A program made the translations under genes and the position numbers. A stretch of DNA of 7,578 bases, from the NCBI GenBank assembly GCA_026702635.1, contig JAPPBZ010000341.1:1-7578 (forward strand). Direction: 5' to 3'. The notes beneath the pieces were generated by a model. That model saw nothing but the letters and a program-made list of their open reading frames with translations. It searched no databases and was not told the DNA's origin. Origin of the DNA: Bacteroidota bacterium. Its GTDB lineage: Bacteria; Bacteroidota; Rhodothermia; Rhodothermales; Bin80. Positions within the stretch are counted from its first letter, which is position 1; each line of letters opens with the position of its first letter. This document shows, piece after piece, positions 1 to 6,738 of this stretch.

Positions 1-468
1 AGAAGAGCCTTCCACCGTCGGTGGTCCCTGCTGAGCCGGGGGCTGTTGCGGGGGAGGTGCAGGTTGTTGGGCTGGGGCCTGCTGAGGCTGCGTATATCCA
101 CCCTGTGCTCCCTGATGTGCTTGATGTCCGCTCGCGGCATCCAGTACGAATGCATTTTGAGCGTTTATTTCCGTGACCCATTTCCGATTTCCCTCACGGT
201 CCTCATAAGAGCGGTTTCGAATACTCCCGTCTACAAATATGAGAGAGTTTGCGTGGGCCTGATTTTTGAATGTCTCCGCTTTTTGCCCCCAAACGACCAC
301 GCTGTGCGTGGATTTGCGCTCTGTGGGATTCCCATCCCGATTGACATAGGTCTCAGTTACTACAACACGAAACGAACAGATTGCCGTGTTGGTTTGGGTG
401 TGACGAAGGACAGGTTCTTCTTCAATGCGTCCAATGAGGACGACTTTATTTACATTTATATCTTGCAT
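1..468 (-). CDS. ssb: Single-stranded DNA-binding protein SSB, C-terminus cut off by window edge
   Basis: Translating the minus strand from the ATG at 468-466 gives 156 residues with no stop before the window edge, so the gene is 3'-partial. The protein opens MQDINVNKVVLIGRIEEEP, the classic start of the bacterial SSB OB-fold (N-x-V-x-LIGR). Further family marks follow in order: an SFRVVV strand at about 32-37, HSVVVWGQKAE at about 55-65, FVDGSIRNRSYED at about 78-90 and W97 before the last OB strand. After about residue 113 comes a low-complexity Gln/Pro/Ala/Gly linker, as expected between the OB-fold and the acidic C-terminal tip that recruits partner proteins; that tip lies outside the window. 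SSB coats single-stranded DNA in replication, recombination and repair. It is divergent from the MazG gene, 108 bases away. The plus-strand reading frame over 46-507 is a shadow. Start choice is supported by family alignment; an upstream ATG is out of frame. Confidence 0.95.
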   Translation of the reverse strand, partial: MQDINVNKVVLIGRIEEEPVLRHTQTNTAICSFRVVVTETYVNRDGNPTERKSTHSVVVWGQKAETFKNQAHANSLIFVDGSIRNRSYEDREGNRKWVTEINAQNAFVLDAASGHQAHQGAQGGYTQPQQAPAQQPAPPPQQPPAQQGPPTVEGSS

Positions 469-576
469 GATTTGTATTTAGAATGTAAGACATTGGTCCG
501 TATTTGAAACGCATCAGACAGAAAAACGTCCCCATGAGATCAATACGGATTAAAACATCAATATAGCCCCAGATTA
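469..576. promoter_or_regulatory. Divergent ssb/mazG intergenic region with an 8-bp inverted repeat
   Basis: These 108 bases separate the divergent ssb and mazG starts and must hold whatever promoters drive them. I see a perfect inverted repeat, TCCGTATT at 497-504 and AATACGGA at 542-549, with 37 bases between the arms. No clear Shine-Dalgarno sequence precedes either ATG; ssb is preceded by an A-rich stretch, as is common in Bacteroidota. I could not assign convincing promoter boxes. The regulatory role is inferred from position only. Confidence 0.4.
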
Positions 577-1362
577 ATGCTTCGAGAAATCTATAATCAG
601 GAATATTCAGAGATCAATGACTCGACTCCCCAGTGGGTTCTCCTGGTCAATGTGGTTCGTCAACTCAGAAAGCTATGCCCGTGGGATCGGAAGCAGACGC
701 ACGCCTCACTGCGCCATCTGCTGATTGAAGAGGCATACGAAACCGTTGAAGCGCTTGATCAAAGGGATATGAAGGAACTCAGTACAGAACTGGGGGATCT
801 GCTGTTGCAAATCATCCTGCACAGTGTCATTGCAGAAGAGGCCGAGCAGTTCGATTTGGCCGATGTAATTGCGGCAACGATTGACAAGATGGTTCGGCGC
901 CATCCACATGTATTTGGTCAGGTGCATGTATCGGGGGTTGAAGAAGTGCTCCGGAATTGGGAATCCCTCAAGGCAAAAGAGCGAAAGGGACGGTCCGTGC
1001 TAAGCGGTGTACCCGCCGGGTTACCCGCGCTCCTGTCCGCTTATCGAATGCAGGAAAAAGCTGCGGGTGTTGGGTTTGATTTTCCCAATCGGGAAAGTAC
1101 CTGGGCTAAGGTCGAAGAGGAAATTCAGGAATTCAAGACAGCAGCTTCGGAGGATGAACGCGAGAGCGAGTTTGGAGATTTACTTTTTGCACTAGTCAAT
1201 TATGCACGAAAAAATCAAATTAATCCAGAAGATGCACTCAGAACTGCGAATCGTCGCTTCCGCATTCGGTTCGAATACGTAGAAGCAAATGTGCCGGACA
1301 TGAAGGCGGCGAAGTTAGAAGAATTGGATCTGCACTGGGAGGCATCAAAATGCCAGGGTTAG
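577..1362 (+). CDS. mazG: Nucleoside triphosphate pyrophosphohydrolase MazG
   Basis: This 261-residue protein has the two-domain layout and usual length of bacterial MazG, an enzyme that hydrolyses (d)NTPs to NMP and pyrophosphate and is linked to removal of abnormal nucleotides and to stress responses. The first MazG domain covers about residues 20-114, with CPWDRKQTHASL (34-45), the metal-binding EEAYE helix (51-55), ELGDLLLQ (71-78) and the conserved RRHPHVFG (107-114). A conserved linker follows, with W128, LSGVPAGLPALL (142-153) and the AGVGFDF segment (163-169). The second domain, about 176-235, keeps KVEEEIQEF (178-186) and EFGDLLFALVNYAR (198-211), so both metal-binding motifs look intact. 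The ATG at 577 leaves about 20 residues before the first domain. It is divergent from ssb and 337 bases ahead of the receptor gene, so it is probably monocistronic. It most likely acts in the cytoplasm as a housekeeping enzyme. Confidence 0.96.
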   Translation: MLREIYNQEYSEINDSTPQWVLLVNVVRQLRKLCPWDRKQTHASLRHLLIEEAYETVEALDQRDMKELSTELGDLLLQIILHSVIAEEAEQFDLADVIAATIDKMVRRHPHVFGQVHVSGVEEVLRNWESLKAKERKGRSVLSGVPAGLPALLSAYRMQEKAAGVGFDFPNRESTWAKVEEEIQEFKTAASEDERESEFGDLLFALVNYARKNQINPEDALRTANRRFRIRFEYVEANVPDMKAAKLEELDLHWEASKCQG

Positions 1363-1699
1363 GAGATGTAATCTGATCGGGCCCTTTGATTTTTCCCGCT
1401 TAGAAACCAAGCCATATTCAATCCGTATACGGCGCGGATGTGGTTGTATTATGACCGCCCGATGGTCCATATCACTGAGAATACATGGAAAGCATATCAC
1501 TTCTTCCTCAAAAAAGAAAGATTTTTGTATTTCCCTTATCTTATATTGTGTTCATAGTGAATAGCGTGCTAGGCATGATTTATTTGCCGTCTGAGAGCAT
1601 TCTCTTTCACAGGAGAGGGGTTTTCTTTCAGCGAGTGATTGCCTTGGCCCGGGGCATGGTTGTGCGTCCACTTAACTTCAGAAACAAACATTCGAAAAA
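1363..1699. other. Intergenic region upstream of the TonB-dependent receptor
   Basis: This 337-base gap holds no gene I can support firmly. It contains a perfect 10-bp palindrome, CCGTATACGG at 1423-1432, AT-rich DNA around 1510-1560 where a promoter might lie (a TTG at 1525-1527 and TATATTG at 1542-1548, spaced imperfectly for the Bacteroidota consensus), and a purine-rich AGGAGAGGGG at 1611-1620. A 72-codon frame runs from ATG 1485 to a TGA at 1701-1703 that overlaps the receptor ATG as ATGA; whether it is translated is unknown. The receptor start is preceded by an A-rich stretch rather than a Shine-Dalgarno site. No clear terminator follows mazG. Confidence 0.5.
1423..1432. repeat. 10-bp perfect palindrome CCGTATACGG
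   Basis: The sequence CCGTATACGG equals its own reverse complement. It sits 60 bases after the mazG stop and about 270 bases before the receptor start. Its half-site CCGTAT is also the core of the inverted repeat at 497-504/542-549 in the ssb/mazG gap. It could be an operator half-site pair for a dimeric regulator, but a 6-base core recurs by chance several times in a window this size, so this is weakly supported. Confidence 0.3.
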
Positions 1700-4600
1700 A
1701 TGAAACAACTTGCTACTTCCATTTTATTGGCACTTGGACTTCTCATTGTCCCCGTTGTGGCGGCTCAGGTCACTGTAACGGGCACGGTAACAGAAACTGC
1801 AACGAGCCAGCCGTTCCCGGGTGTACAGGTTATAATTAAAGGTACCTTGGAGGGTACGGTCACCGATTCCGAGGGCATGTACTCGCTCTCAGATGTTGCT
1901 GTTGGCAGCACATTGGAATTTCGGTTTGTGGGATATAGGACTCAGGAGGTGCTCGTTTCAGAGGGTACGAATGAGATCAACGTTCAACTCAGTGAGAGTA
2001 TCTTGGAGATTGACGAGTTTGTCGTCGTAGGGTCACGACGGTTGCCTCGGCTTGTGAAGGATTCCGCCGTTCCTGTTGATGTATTTGGTCCCAGGGATCT
2101 GGCTTCTCAGACCAGTTCAGATATTGATGAGATCCTCCGTACGCAGATTCCATCTTACAATGTTCAGCGCCATGGAATTGATGATGAGGCTACACTAGTA
2201 CGACCTATCACTCTTCGTGGCCTTTCGCCAGATAATGTCGTGGTGTTGGTCAATGGTAAGCGACGTCATCGTTCAGCGTCAATGGCCCTTCTTGGTAGTT
2301 CTTTGAATACGGGTTCGCAGGGGGCAGACATCAACATGATTCCGAGCATTGCACTGAAGCAGGTTGAAGTACTTCGGGACGGGGCTGCGGCTCAGTACGG
2401 CGCAGATGCCGTGGCCGGTGTGTTCAATATGCAGCTTCGTGACAATAATCAAGGGGTCCATGTCCGGCTGCAAGGTGGGATGTACTCTGGAGGTGATGAT
2501 TTAGTGCCGAATGGCATTAATGCATCAAATGGTTTACTAAGTAAGCACGATTATTCTGCTACTGGAAGGAATTTCCTCGCAGCCGCGAACGTCGGACTTC
2601 CTCTTACAGAGCGTGGCTTTTTGAATCTGAGCCTTGAATACCGTGATGCAGATCCTACGATTCGCAGTGGACTTCGGCGGGATGAAAGTGCGCTGATCCA
2701 AAGGGGATACCCGGTCAACAATCCGGCTCAGGTTTGGGGGAGTCCAGACGTCAGTAATTCGTTCGTTGGTTTTGTGAACGCGGGTATTGATGTAGGCAGT
2801 AATGCTCACATCTACGCATTCGGTGGCTACGGCAATCGGGAATCCGAGGGCGGATTCTACTTTCGTTCTCCCGGAACGAGTAGTGCCAGATCGGCTGTGT
2901 TCAGAAACGGTTCAGTTAGAGCCGTTGCGGATTTGAATGAGAACGACGATATAGTCTGTAACGAGCTGGTGCCAAGCCTAGACGCAGATTTTGCGGCGGT
3001 GAATACGTTTATTTCACAGTACAAGGGCCAGTGCTTTCTCTTCAATGAATTGTTTCCGGGTGGTTTTACACCACGCTTTGGTGCTAACATTTATGATTTA
3101 AGCGTAACCACGGGTATTCGTGGTGGAGCGGATGATGCCCTTCGCTGGGATCTGAGTTTCTCCATGGGGAACAGTGATATTGACTACTTCATCTACAACA
3201 CCGTCAACGCTTCCTTGGGACCGGATACCCCTACATCCTTCAAGCCTCGTGGGTACGAGCAGCAGGAGTTCACGGTTTCCGCTTCCGGTTCCTATCCCGT
3301 TGGGGTGAGTGCTTTTGCCACCCCTTTGAATATTGCATTCGGGTTAGAGTGGCACACTGAAGAGTTCACCACTGAGGCCGGTGACCCTGCTTCATGGGAG
3401 AATGGTCCGTATAGCACCCAAGGGTTCAGTGTTGGTTCCAATGGCTATCAAGGTTTGAACCCGGATTTTGCATTTTCATGGGATCGCCCCAATGTCGCTC
3501 TTTATCTCGACTTGGAGACAGATGTAACTACTCGCTTGACCTTGGGTGTTGCGTCTCGCTACGAGAATTATTACAATGATTTCGGGTCAACGCTGACCGG
3601 TAAGGTCGCAGCACTATATCGTGCGACCGGGGCACTTCGTTTCCGTGGCACGGTCTCCACTGGCTTCCGGGCTCCCACTCCTGGCCAGGCAAATCTCTGG
3701 GCATTACAGACTGCACTTTCCGGTGAAGGCGATCAACTCGTGGAAACCGGGCAGCTTCCGCCAACTCACCCAATTTCCGCTGCTCTTGGCGGCCAGGAAC
3801 TTACCGAAGAAACGGCGTTCAGCTTGACATTGGGAACGATCATTGATCTCTCGTCCAATTTGACACTGACCCTTGATTATTTTGATATTTCGCTTCAGGA
3901 TCGGATCTCACTCACTGGGAATATTGCGATTACCGAGGAAATTCGGGATATTATTGTTCAGCAAGCACTCTTGGGAGGTGCCTCAACTACTCTCCGCGAA
4001 ATCAAATTCTTCTCCAATGACTTTGATACGCGTACACGTGGGATTGACCTTCTTTTGGCGTATGACCGAGAGAGTGATGCAGGGAACGCAACCCAAGCTT
4101 CTCTCGCGTGGAACTGGACGATGACTTCTTTGGAAGATTTCTCACAGCCGCGGGATATCAGCACTTTTCTCGGACAGTCGCTGAGTACTCCGTTTACGCT
4201 GAGTCTGTTGACTCCTCGCCGCCAGCTCGAAACTGAAGATCTGAACCCCAAACATCGAATCGTACTGATGGGACGCCATATCCGCGGGGCGGTCAGTGGA
4301 ATGGTTCGACTCAATTACTATGATGGCTGGTTTGCTTGTCGCAATAACAGCAACTCATGTGTGAATAGCAGCGGGAGCCTGCTGGATGAGTTTGATTCAG
4401 CTGTGATTGTTGATGCTGAAGTTGGGTATCGTTTCCTTGAAGATTATCGCGTATCCCTGGGAATCGATAATCTGTTTGATACGTATCCGGACTCCCATCC
4501 AGACGAAACAGGTAGTCAGGGGAATATTCGTCCAGAGAGCACCCCCTGGGACTATAATGGGCGCTCATATGTGCTTCGACTGGTCGCAGATCTATTCTAG
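1700..4600 (+). CDS. TonB-dependent outer-membrane receptor with carboxypeptidase-like N-terminal domain
   Basis: This complete 966-residue protein is an outer-membrane TonB-dependent receptor that would import a ligand using energy from TonB-ExbB-ExbD. A signal peptide (about 1-22, ending VVAAQ) is followed by a carboxypeptidase-regulatory-like beta-sandwich (about 24-100, with TGTVTETATSQPFPGVQVII and GTVTDSEGMYSL). Next come a TonB-box-like linker, EIDEFVVVGSR (103-113), and a plug (about 117-250) with TLRGLSPDNVVVLVNGKRRH and VEVLRDGAAAQYGADAVAG. The barrel carries STGFRAPTPGQ and FPGGFTPRFG and ends in a terminal Phe (RLVADLF), the usual outer-membrane assembly signal. There is no STN domain, so it lacks the classical signalling module. 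The RRH-containing plug and the FNE-x-FPGGFTPRFG loop match a receptor group I know from Bacteroidota and Proteobacteria, with ligand undefined. It is not obviously SusC: no SusD partner follows. The A-rich leader and signal peptide support the ATG at 1700. It is closed by the terminator at 4624. Confidence 0.95.
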   Translation: MKQLATSILLALGLLIVPVVAAQVTVTGTVTETATSQPFPGVQVIIKGTLEGTVTDSEGMYSLSDVAVGSTLEFRFVGYRTQEVLVSEGTNEINVQLSESILEIDEFVVVGSRRLPRLVKDSAVPVDVFGPRDLASQTSSDIDEILRTQIPSYNVQRHGIDDEATLVRPITLRGLSPDNVVVLVNGKRRHRSASMALLGSSLNTGSQGADINMIPSIALKQVEVLRDGAAAQYGADAVAGVFNMQLRDNNQGVHVRLQGGMYSGGDDLVPNGINASNGLLSKHDYSATGRNFLAAANVGLPLTERGFLNLSLEYRDADPTIRSGLRRDESALIQRGYPVNNPAQVWGSPDVSNSFVGFVNAGIDVGSNAHIYAFGGYGNRESEGGFYFRSPGTSSARSAVFRNGSVRAVADLNENDDIVCNELVPSLDADFAAVNTFISQYKGQCFLFNELFPGGFTPRFGANIYDLSVTTGIRGGADDALRWDLSFSMGNSDIDYFIYNTVNASLGPDTPTSFKPRGYEQQEFTVSASGSYPVGVSAFATPLNIAFGLEWHTEEFTTEAGDPASWENGPYSTQGFSVGSNGYQGLNPDFAFSWDRPNVALYLDLETDVTTRLTLGVASRYENYYNDFGSTLTGKVAALYRATGALRFRGTVSTGFRAPTPGQANLWALQTALSGEGDQLVETGQLPPTHPISAALGGQELTEETAFSLTLGTIIDLSSNLTLTLDYFDISLQDRISLTGNIAITEEIRDIIVQQALLGGASTTLREIKFFSNDFDTRTRGIDLLLAYDRESDAGNATQASLAWNWTMTSLEDFSQPRDISTFLGQSLSTPFTLSLLTPRRQLETEDLNPKHRIVLMGRHIRGAVSGMVRLNYYDGWFACRNNSNSCVNSSGSLLDEFDSAVIVDAEVGYRFLEDYRVSLGIDNLFDTYPDSHPDETGSQGNIRPESTPWDYNGRSYVLRLVADLF

Positions 4601-4623
4601 GTCTTTATAATTCTTACACAAAG

Positions 4624-4656
4624 AGCCTCGGGGAAAAAACCTCCGGGGCTTTTTTT
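4624..4656 (+). terminator. Rho-independent terminator of the receptor gene
   Basis: Starting 23 bases after the receptor stop, AGCCTCGGGG (4624-4633) pairs with CTCCGGGGCT (4641-4650) through ten pairs, two of them G-T wobbles, around a 7-base A-rich loop. Six T residues follow immediately (4651-4656). This is a textbook intrinsic terminator and separates the receptor transcript from the downstream sigma/anti-sigma operon. Confidence 0.9.
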
Positions 4657-5006
4657 GTTTTATTGGCGCATCCACATCGTACGGGTCCTGTCTGCCCATG
4701 AAGATTATTTGGTAGGGACTGAGGTTTTAAACGGCTTCTGGGTGGCGAATAGTTTGGAACCCTTGCCCCAAAGCATGCTACAACTACATCATTATGGATG
4801 GTAATAATATCAATTCACCCTGCGATTGAATATCCCACGTATTATTAGAGTGTCATCGACAGGGTTCTGGAGATGGAGAATTATGACTCTCCAAAATCAT
4901 GGGCTCTGTGATAAATCGGTCGATTTTCGATCCGACATGGAACATCACAATAAGCAGATTGGCTACGCCATAGACAGCCTTGTGCGAATCGGATACGGTG
5001 TATCAA
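4657..5006. other. Intergenic region upstream of the sigma factor operon
   Basis: These 350 bases hold no gene I recognise. They should contain the promoter of the sigma/fecR/receptor operon, but I could not find convincing boxes. A short interrupted inverted repeat, TCGGTCGA-TTT-TCGA(T)CCGA at 4916-4935, could form a small hairpin about 70 bases before the sigma ATG. A 45-codon frame beginning at ATG 4883 and ending at 5020, overlapping the sigma start, has no recognisable features and is probably chance. Confidence 0.5.
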
Positions 5007-5534
5007 ATGGCCTCAGGTAATTTTGATCCGGGACTTGTGCAACGTGCACAAAAAGGGGATGAATATTCCAGAAATTTGCTTTTGCGGCGACTATCTAAAG
5101 TCTTTGAAAGGTACTTCAAGGCCAAAATTGGGAATCAGGCGGTTGTAGACGATCTAACACAGTGTGCGCTACTGCGGGTTCATTCGGGCTTGCCTGCATT
5201 AAAACAGCCAGATAAGCTCAAAGCATTTGCGATGAAGGCTGCCTTGTTCGAATTGCATGACTATTACCGGGGACGGCACTCTCCCAAGGAGAAAACCTAC
5301 GAGCCGCAAATGCTCCCCGAGAGACGAGATTCGCCCGATGAATGGTTCGGGAGCAAGTTTGATGCAGAGCGTGCTCTTGGAACGCTCACTCCACGTGCCA
5401 GACGCATTCTGGAACTCCGCGAGCATGGATACAAATACAAGGAGATTGCCGAGATCCTGGATACGACCGAGACGGCCGTCAAAATGCAAGTAAAACGCGC
5501 GTTTGAAAAAATGAGATCTATATTCACAGATTAG
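5007..5534 (+). CDS. ECF-type RNA polymerase sigma-70 factor
   Basis: This 175-residue protein (from ATG 5007) has the two-domain form of an extracytoplasmic-function sigma factor, which redirects RNA polymerase to a limited set of promoters. Region 2 spans about residues 8-91: DPGLVQRAQKGDE at the start, VVDDLTQCALLRVH (46-59) at the core-binding segment, and HDYYRGRH (84-91) at the end. A variable linker follows. Region 4 spans about 121-172, with LTPRARRILELREHGYKYKEIAEIL forming the first helices and TTETAVKMQVKRAFEKMR the DNA-recognition helix. A cysteine (C53) stands where many relatives have an acidic residue. A TTG at 4980 would add nine residues, MCESDTVYQ, but the ATG gives the normal family start. 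The FecR-type anti-sigma gene follows after 55 bases, which places it in the FecI-like cell-surface signalling class. Exact ECF subgroup cannot be set by eye. Confidence 0.92.
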   Translation: MASGNFDPGLVQRAQKGDEYSRNLLLRRLSKVFERYFKAKIGNQAVVDDLTQCALLRVHSGLPALKQPDKLKAFAMKAALFELHDYYRGRHSPKEKTYEPQMLPERRDSPDEWFGSKFDAERALGTLTPRARRILELREHGYKYKEIAEILDTTETAVKMQVKRAFEKMRSIFTD

Positions 5535-5589
5535 CTGTTACCTTTTGTACTTTTCCAGCGTCTCTTGATAGACGGACCCTTACTCTAGG

Positions 5590-6690
5590 ATGGACCAATC
5601 CGAGATACTAAAAAAGGTGCTTTGCGAAGAAGCACTCAACGCCGAAGAGAAGCAGGCACATATTGAAAATCTGGAAGCTGATCCAGATTTGGCACGTTCT
5701 CTTGCAGGCTGGCAACGGTTTCGGGCTTATATGCGAGATCGGATCCCCAGTCCTCGTGATTTTGTACTATACTCGCTGGTTTTTGGAGGGCATGCGGAAG
5801 ATTTAAGCGAGGAGGAAGCAGCCGAGGTGAATGAAAAATGGGGAGCCCTCGATTCCGTCATTGAGTCGGATCCGGGGTATTCCGAAGTTGCTGCCCAAAT
5901 TGAACGGGATCGTCAGGATTTTCTTACATGCTGGGAATTGGAGGACAACCGGTCGACGGCTAGGGTATTGCCATTGCGGACATTCCGAATGGCTGCTGCT
6001 ATTGCCGTTCTCGCGGTATCTGTGATTACTATCCTTCTGCTTCTGAATCAGAGAGACGTTACTCTCCAGGTGGCAACTGTGGATCCAGGCGAATATGAGC
6101 GTGTCCTCCTTCCCGATGGTTCCATCGCACACCTCAATGGACCTGCAACCCTTCGGTTTGATGAGCAGAATTTTCCGCGCTCTGTAGAGTTGACGGGGGT
6201 GGCGCTTTTTGATATTGCACATCAGCCGGATCAATTTTCCGTGCAAACGGAGGAGGCGGTAGCAAGGGTACTGGGGACACGCTTCGGTGTGCGCTCTATG
6301 AACGGGCTTACCCAGATTGTTTTAGAAAGTGGTCGGCTAGAGGTCGCCTCAAAGATAGAAAATCCTCAGAGCGTTCTGCTCGTTCCTGGGCAAATGACAA
6401 GCATAGCACAGGGATCTGCTGCACCAACGCCACCGGTGGAAGTAAATATAGAAGATCAAATGGGGTGGACCGGTTTTATATTTTTCCGAGAAACTTCATT
6501 GAGGAAGGCAGCGGTACTGCTTTCTACAAGTCGGAATATTCGAGTTGACTTTGATCCATCCCTGATAAATGAGAGGGTAACCGGCACCTTCGCTCCAGAC
6601 GTTACGGCCGAAGAAATTCTGGATGCACTTGCGCTCACGCTGAACGCCGAAGTACTTAGAGAGGGGGAGACCTACCGCATTGTTCCCTAA
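5590..6690 (+). CDS. FecR-type transmembrane anti-sigma factor
   Basis: This 366-residue protein is a FecR-family regulator that holds or activates its sigma factor in the cytoplasm and senses the receptor in the periplasm. Residues 1-133 are cytoplasmic, acidic and helical in character; one membrane segment (about 134-152, AAAIAVLAVSVITILLLL) follows basic residues. The FecR domain covers about 164-255, with the family signatures LLPDGSIAHLNGPATLRF (173-190), GVALFDIAHQ (203-212), VLGTRFGV (227-234) and VLESGRLEV (244-252). The C-terminal domain (about 293-365), with FFRETSLRKAAVLLS and VTGTFAPDVTAEEILDAL, is the DUF4974 type common in Bacteroidota and related in fold to STN domains. The cytoplasmic part is longer than usual and seems to contain two anti-sigma-like segments, around 5-50 and 59-116. 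It lies between the sigma factor and the STN receptor, as expected for one operon. Confidence 0.94.
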   Translation: MDQSEILKKVLCEEALNAEEKQAHIENLEADPDLARSLAGWQRFRAYMRDRIPSPRDFVLYSLVFGGHAEDLSEEEAAEVNEKWGALDSVIESDPGYSEVAAQIERDRQDFLTCWELEDNRSTARVLPLRTFRMAAAIAVLAVSVITILLLLNQRDVTLQVATVDPGEYERVLLPDGSIAHLNGPATLRFDEQNFPRSVELTGVALFDIAHQPDQFSVQTEEAVARVLGTRFGVRSMNGLTQIVLESGRLEVASKIENPQSVLLVPGQMTSIAQGSAAPTPPVEVNIEDQMGWTGFIFFRETSLRKAAVLLSTSRNIRVDFDPSLINERVTGTFAPDVTAEEILDALALTLNAEVLREGETYRIVP

Positions 6691-6738
6691 AAGGCGGTTT
6701 GGAACACAGATGGCTATGATGTGTAACGCGCACACTAA

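Noticed and set aside
46..507. 153-codon plus-strand frame at the left edge
   Set aside because: It lies opposite the ssb gene, whose minus-strand translation is an unmistakable SSB OB-fold; the plus-strand product has no recognisable features.
1370..1405. Possible terminator after mazG (CGGG ... CCCG with a T-rich stretch)
   Set aside because: The stem is only four pairs, the T-run lies inside the loop rather than after the stem, and no U-tract follows.
4980..5006. TTG start extending the sigma factor by nine residues
   Set aside because: The extension MCESDTVYQ is not family-like, and the ATG at 5007 puts the DPGLVQRAQKGDE segment at the expected distance from the N-terminus.
4826..5020. 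64-codon frame upstream of and overlapping the sigma gene
   Set aside because: It starts with TTG, overlaps the sigma start by 14 bases, and shows no motif, signal or ribosome-binding site; most likely chance.
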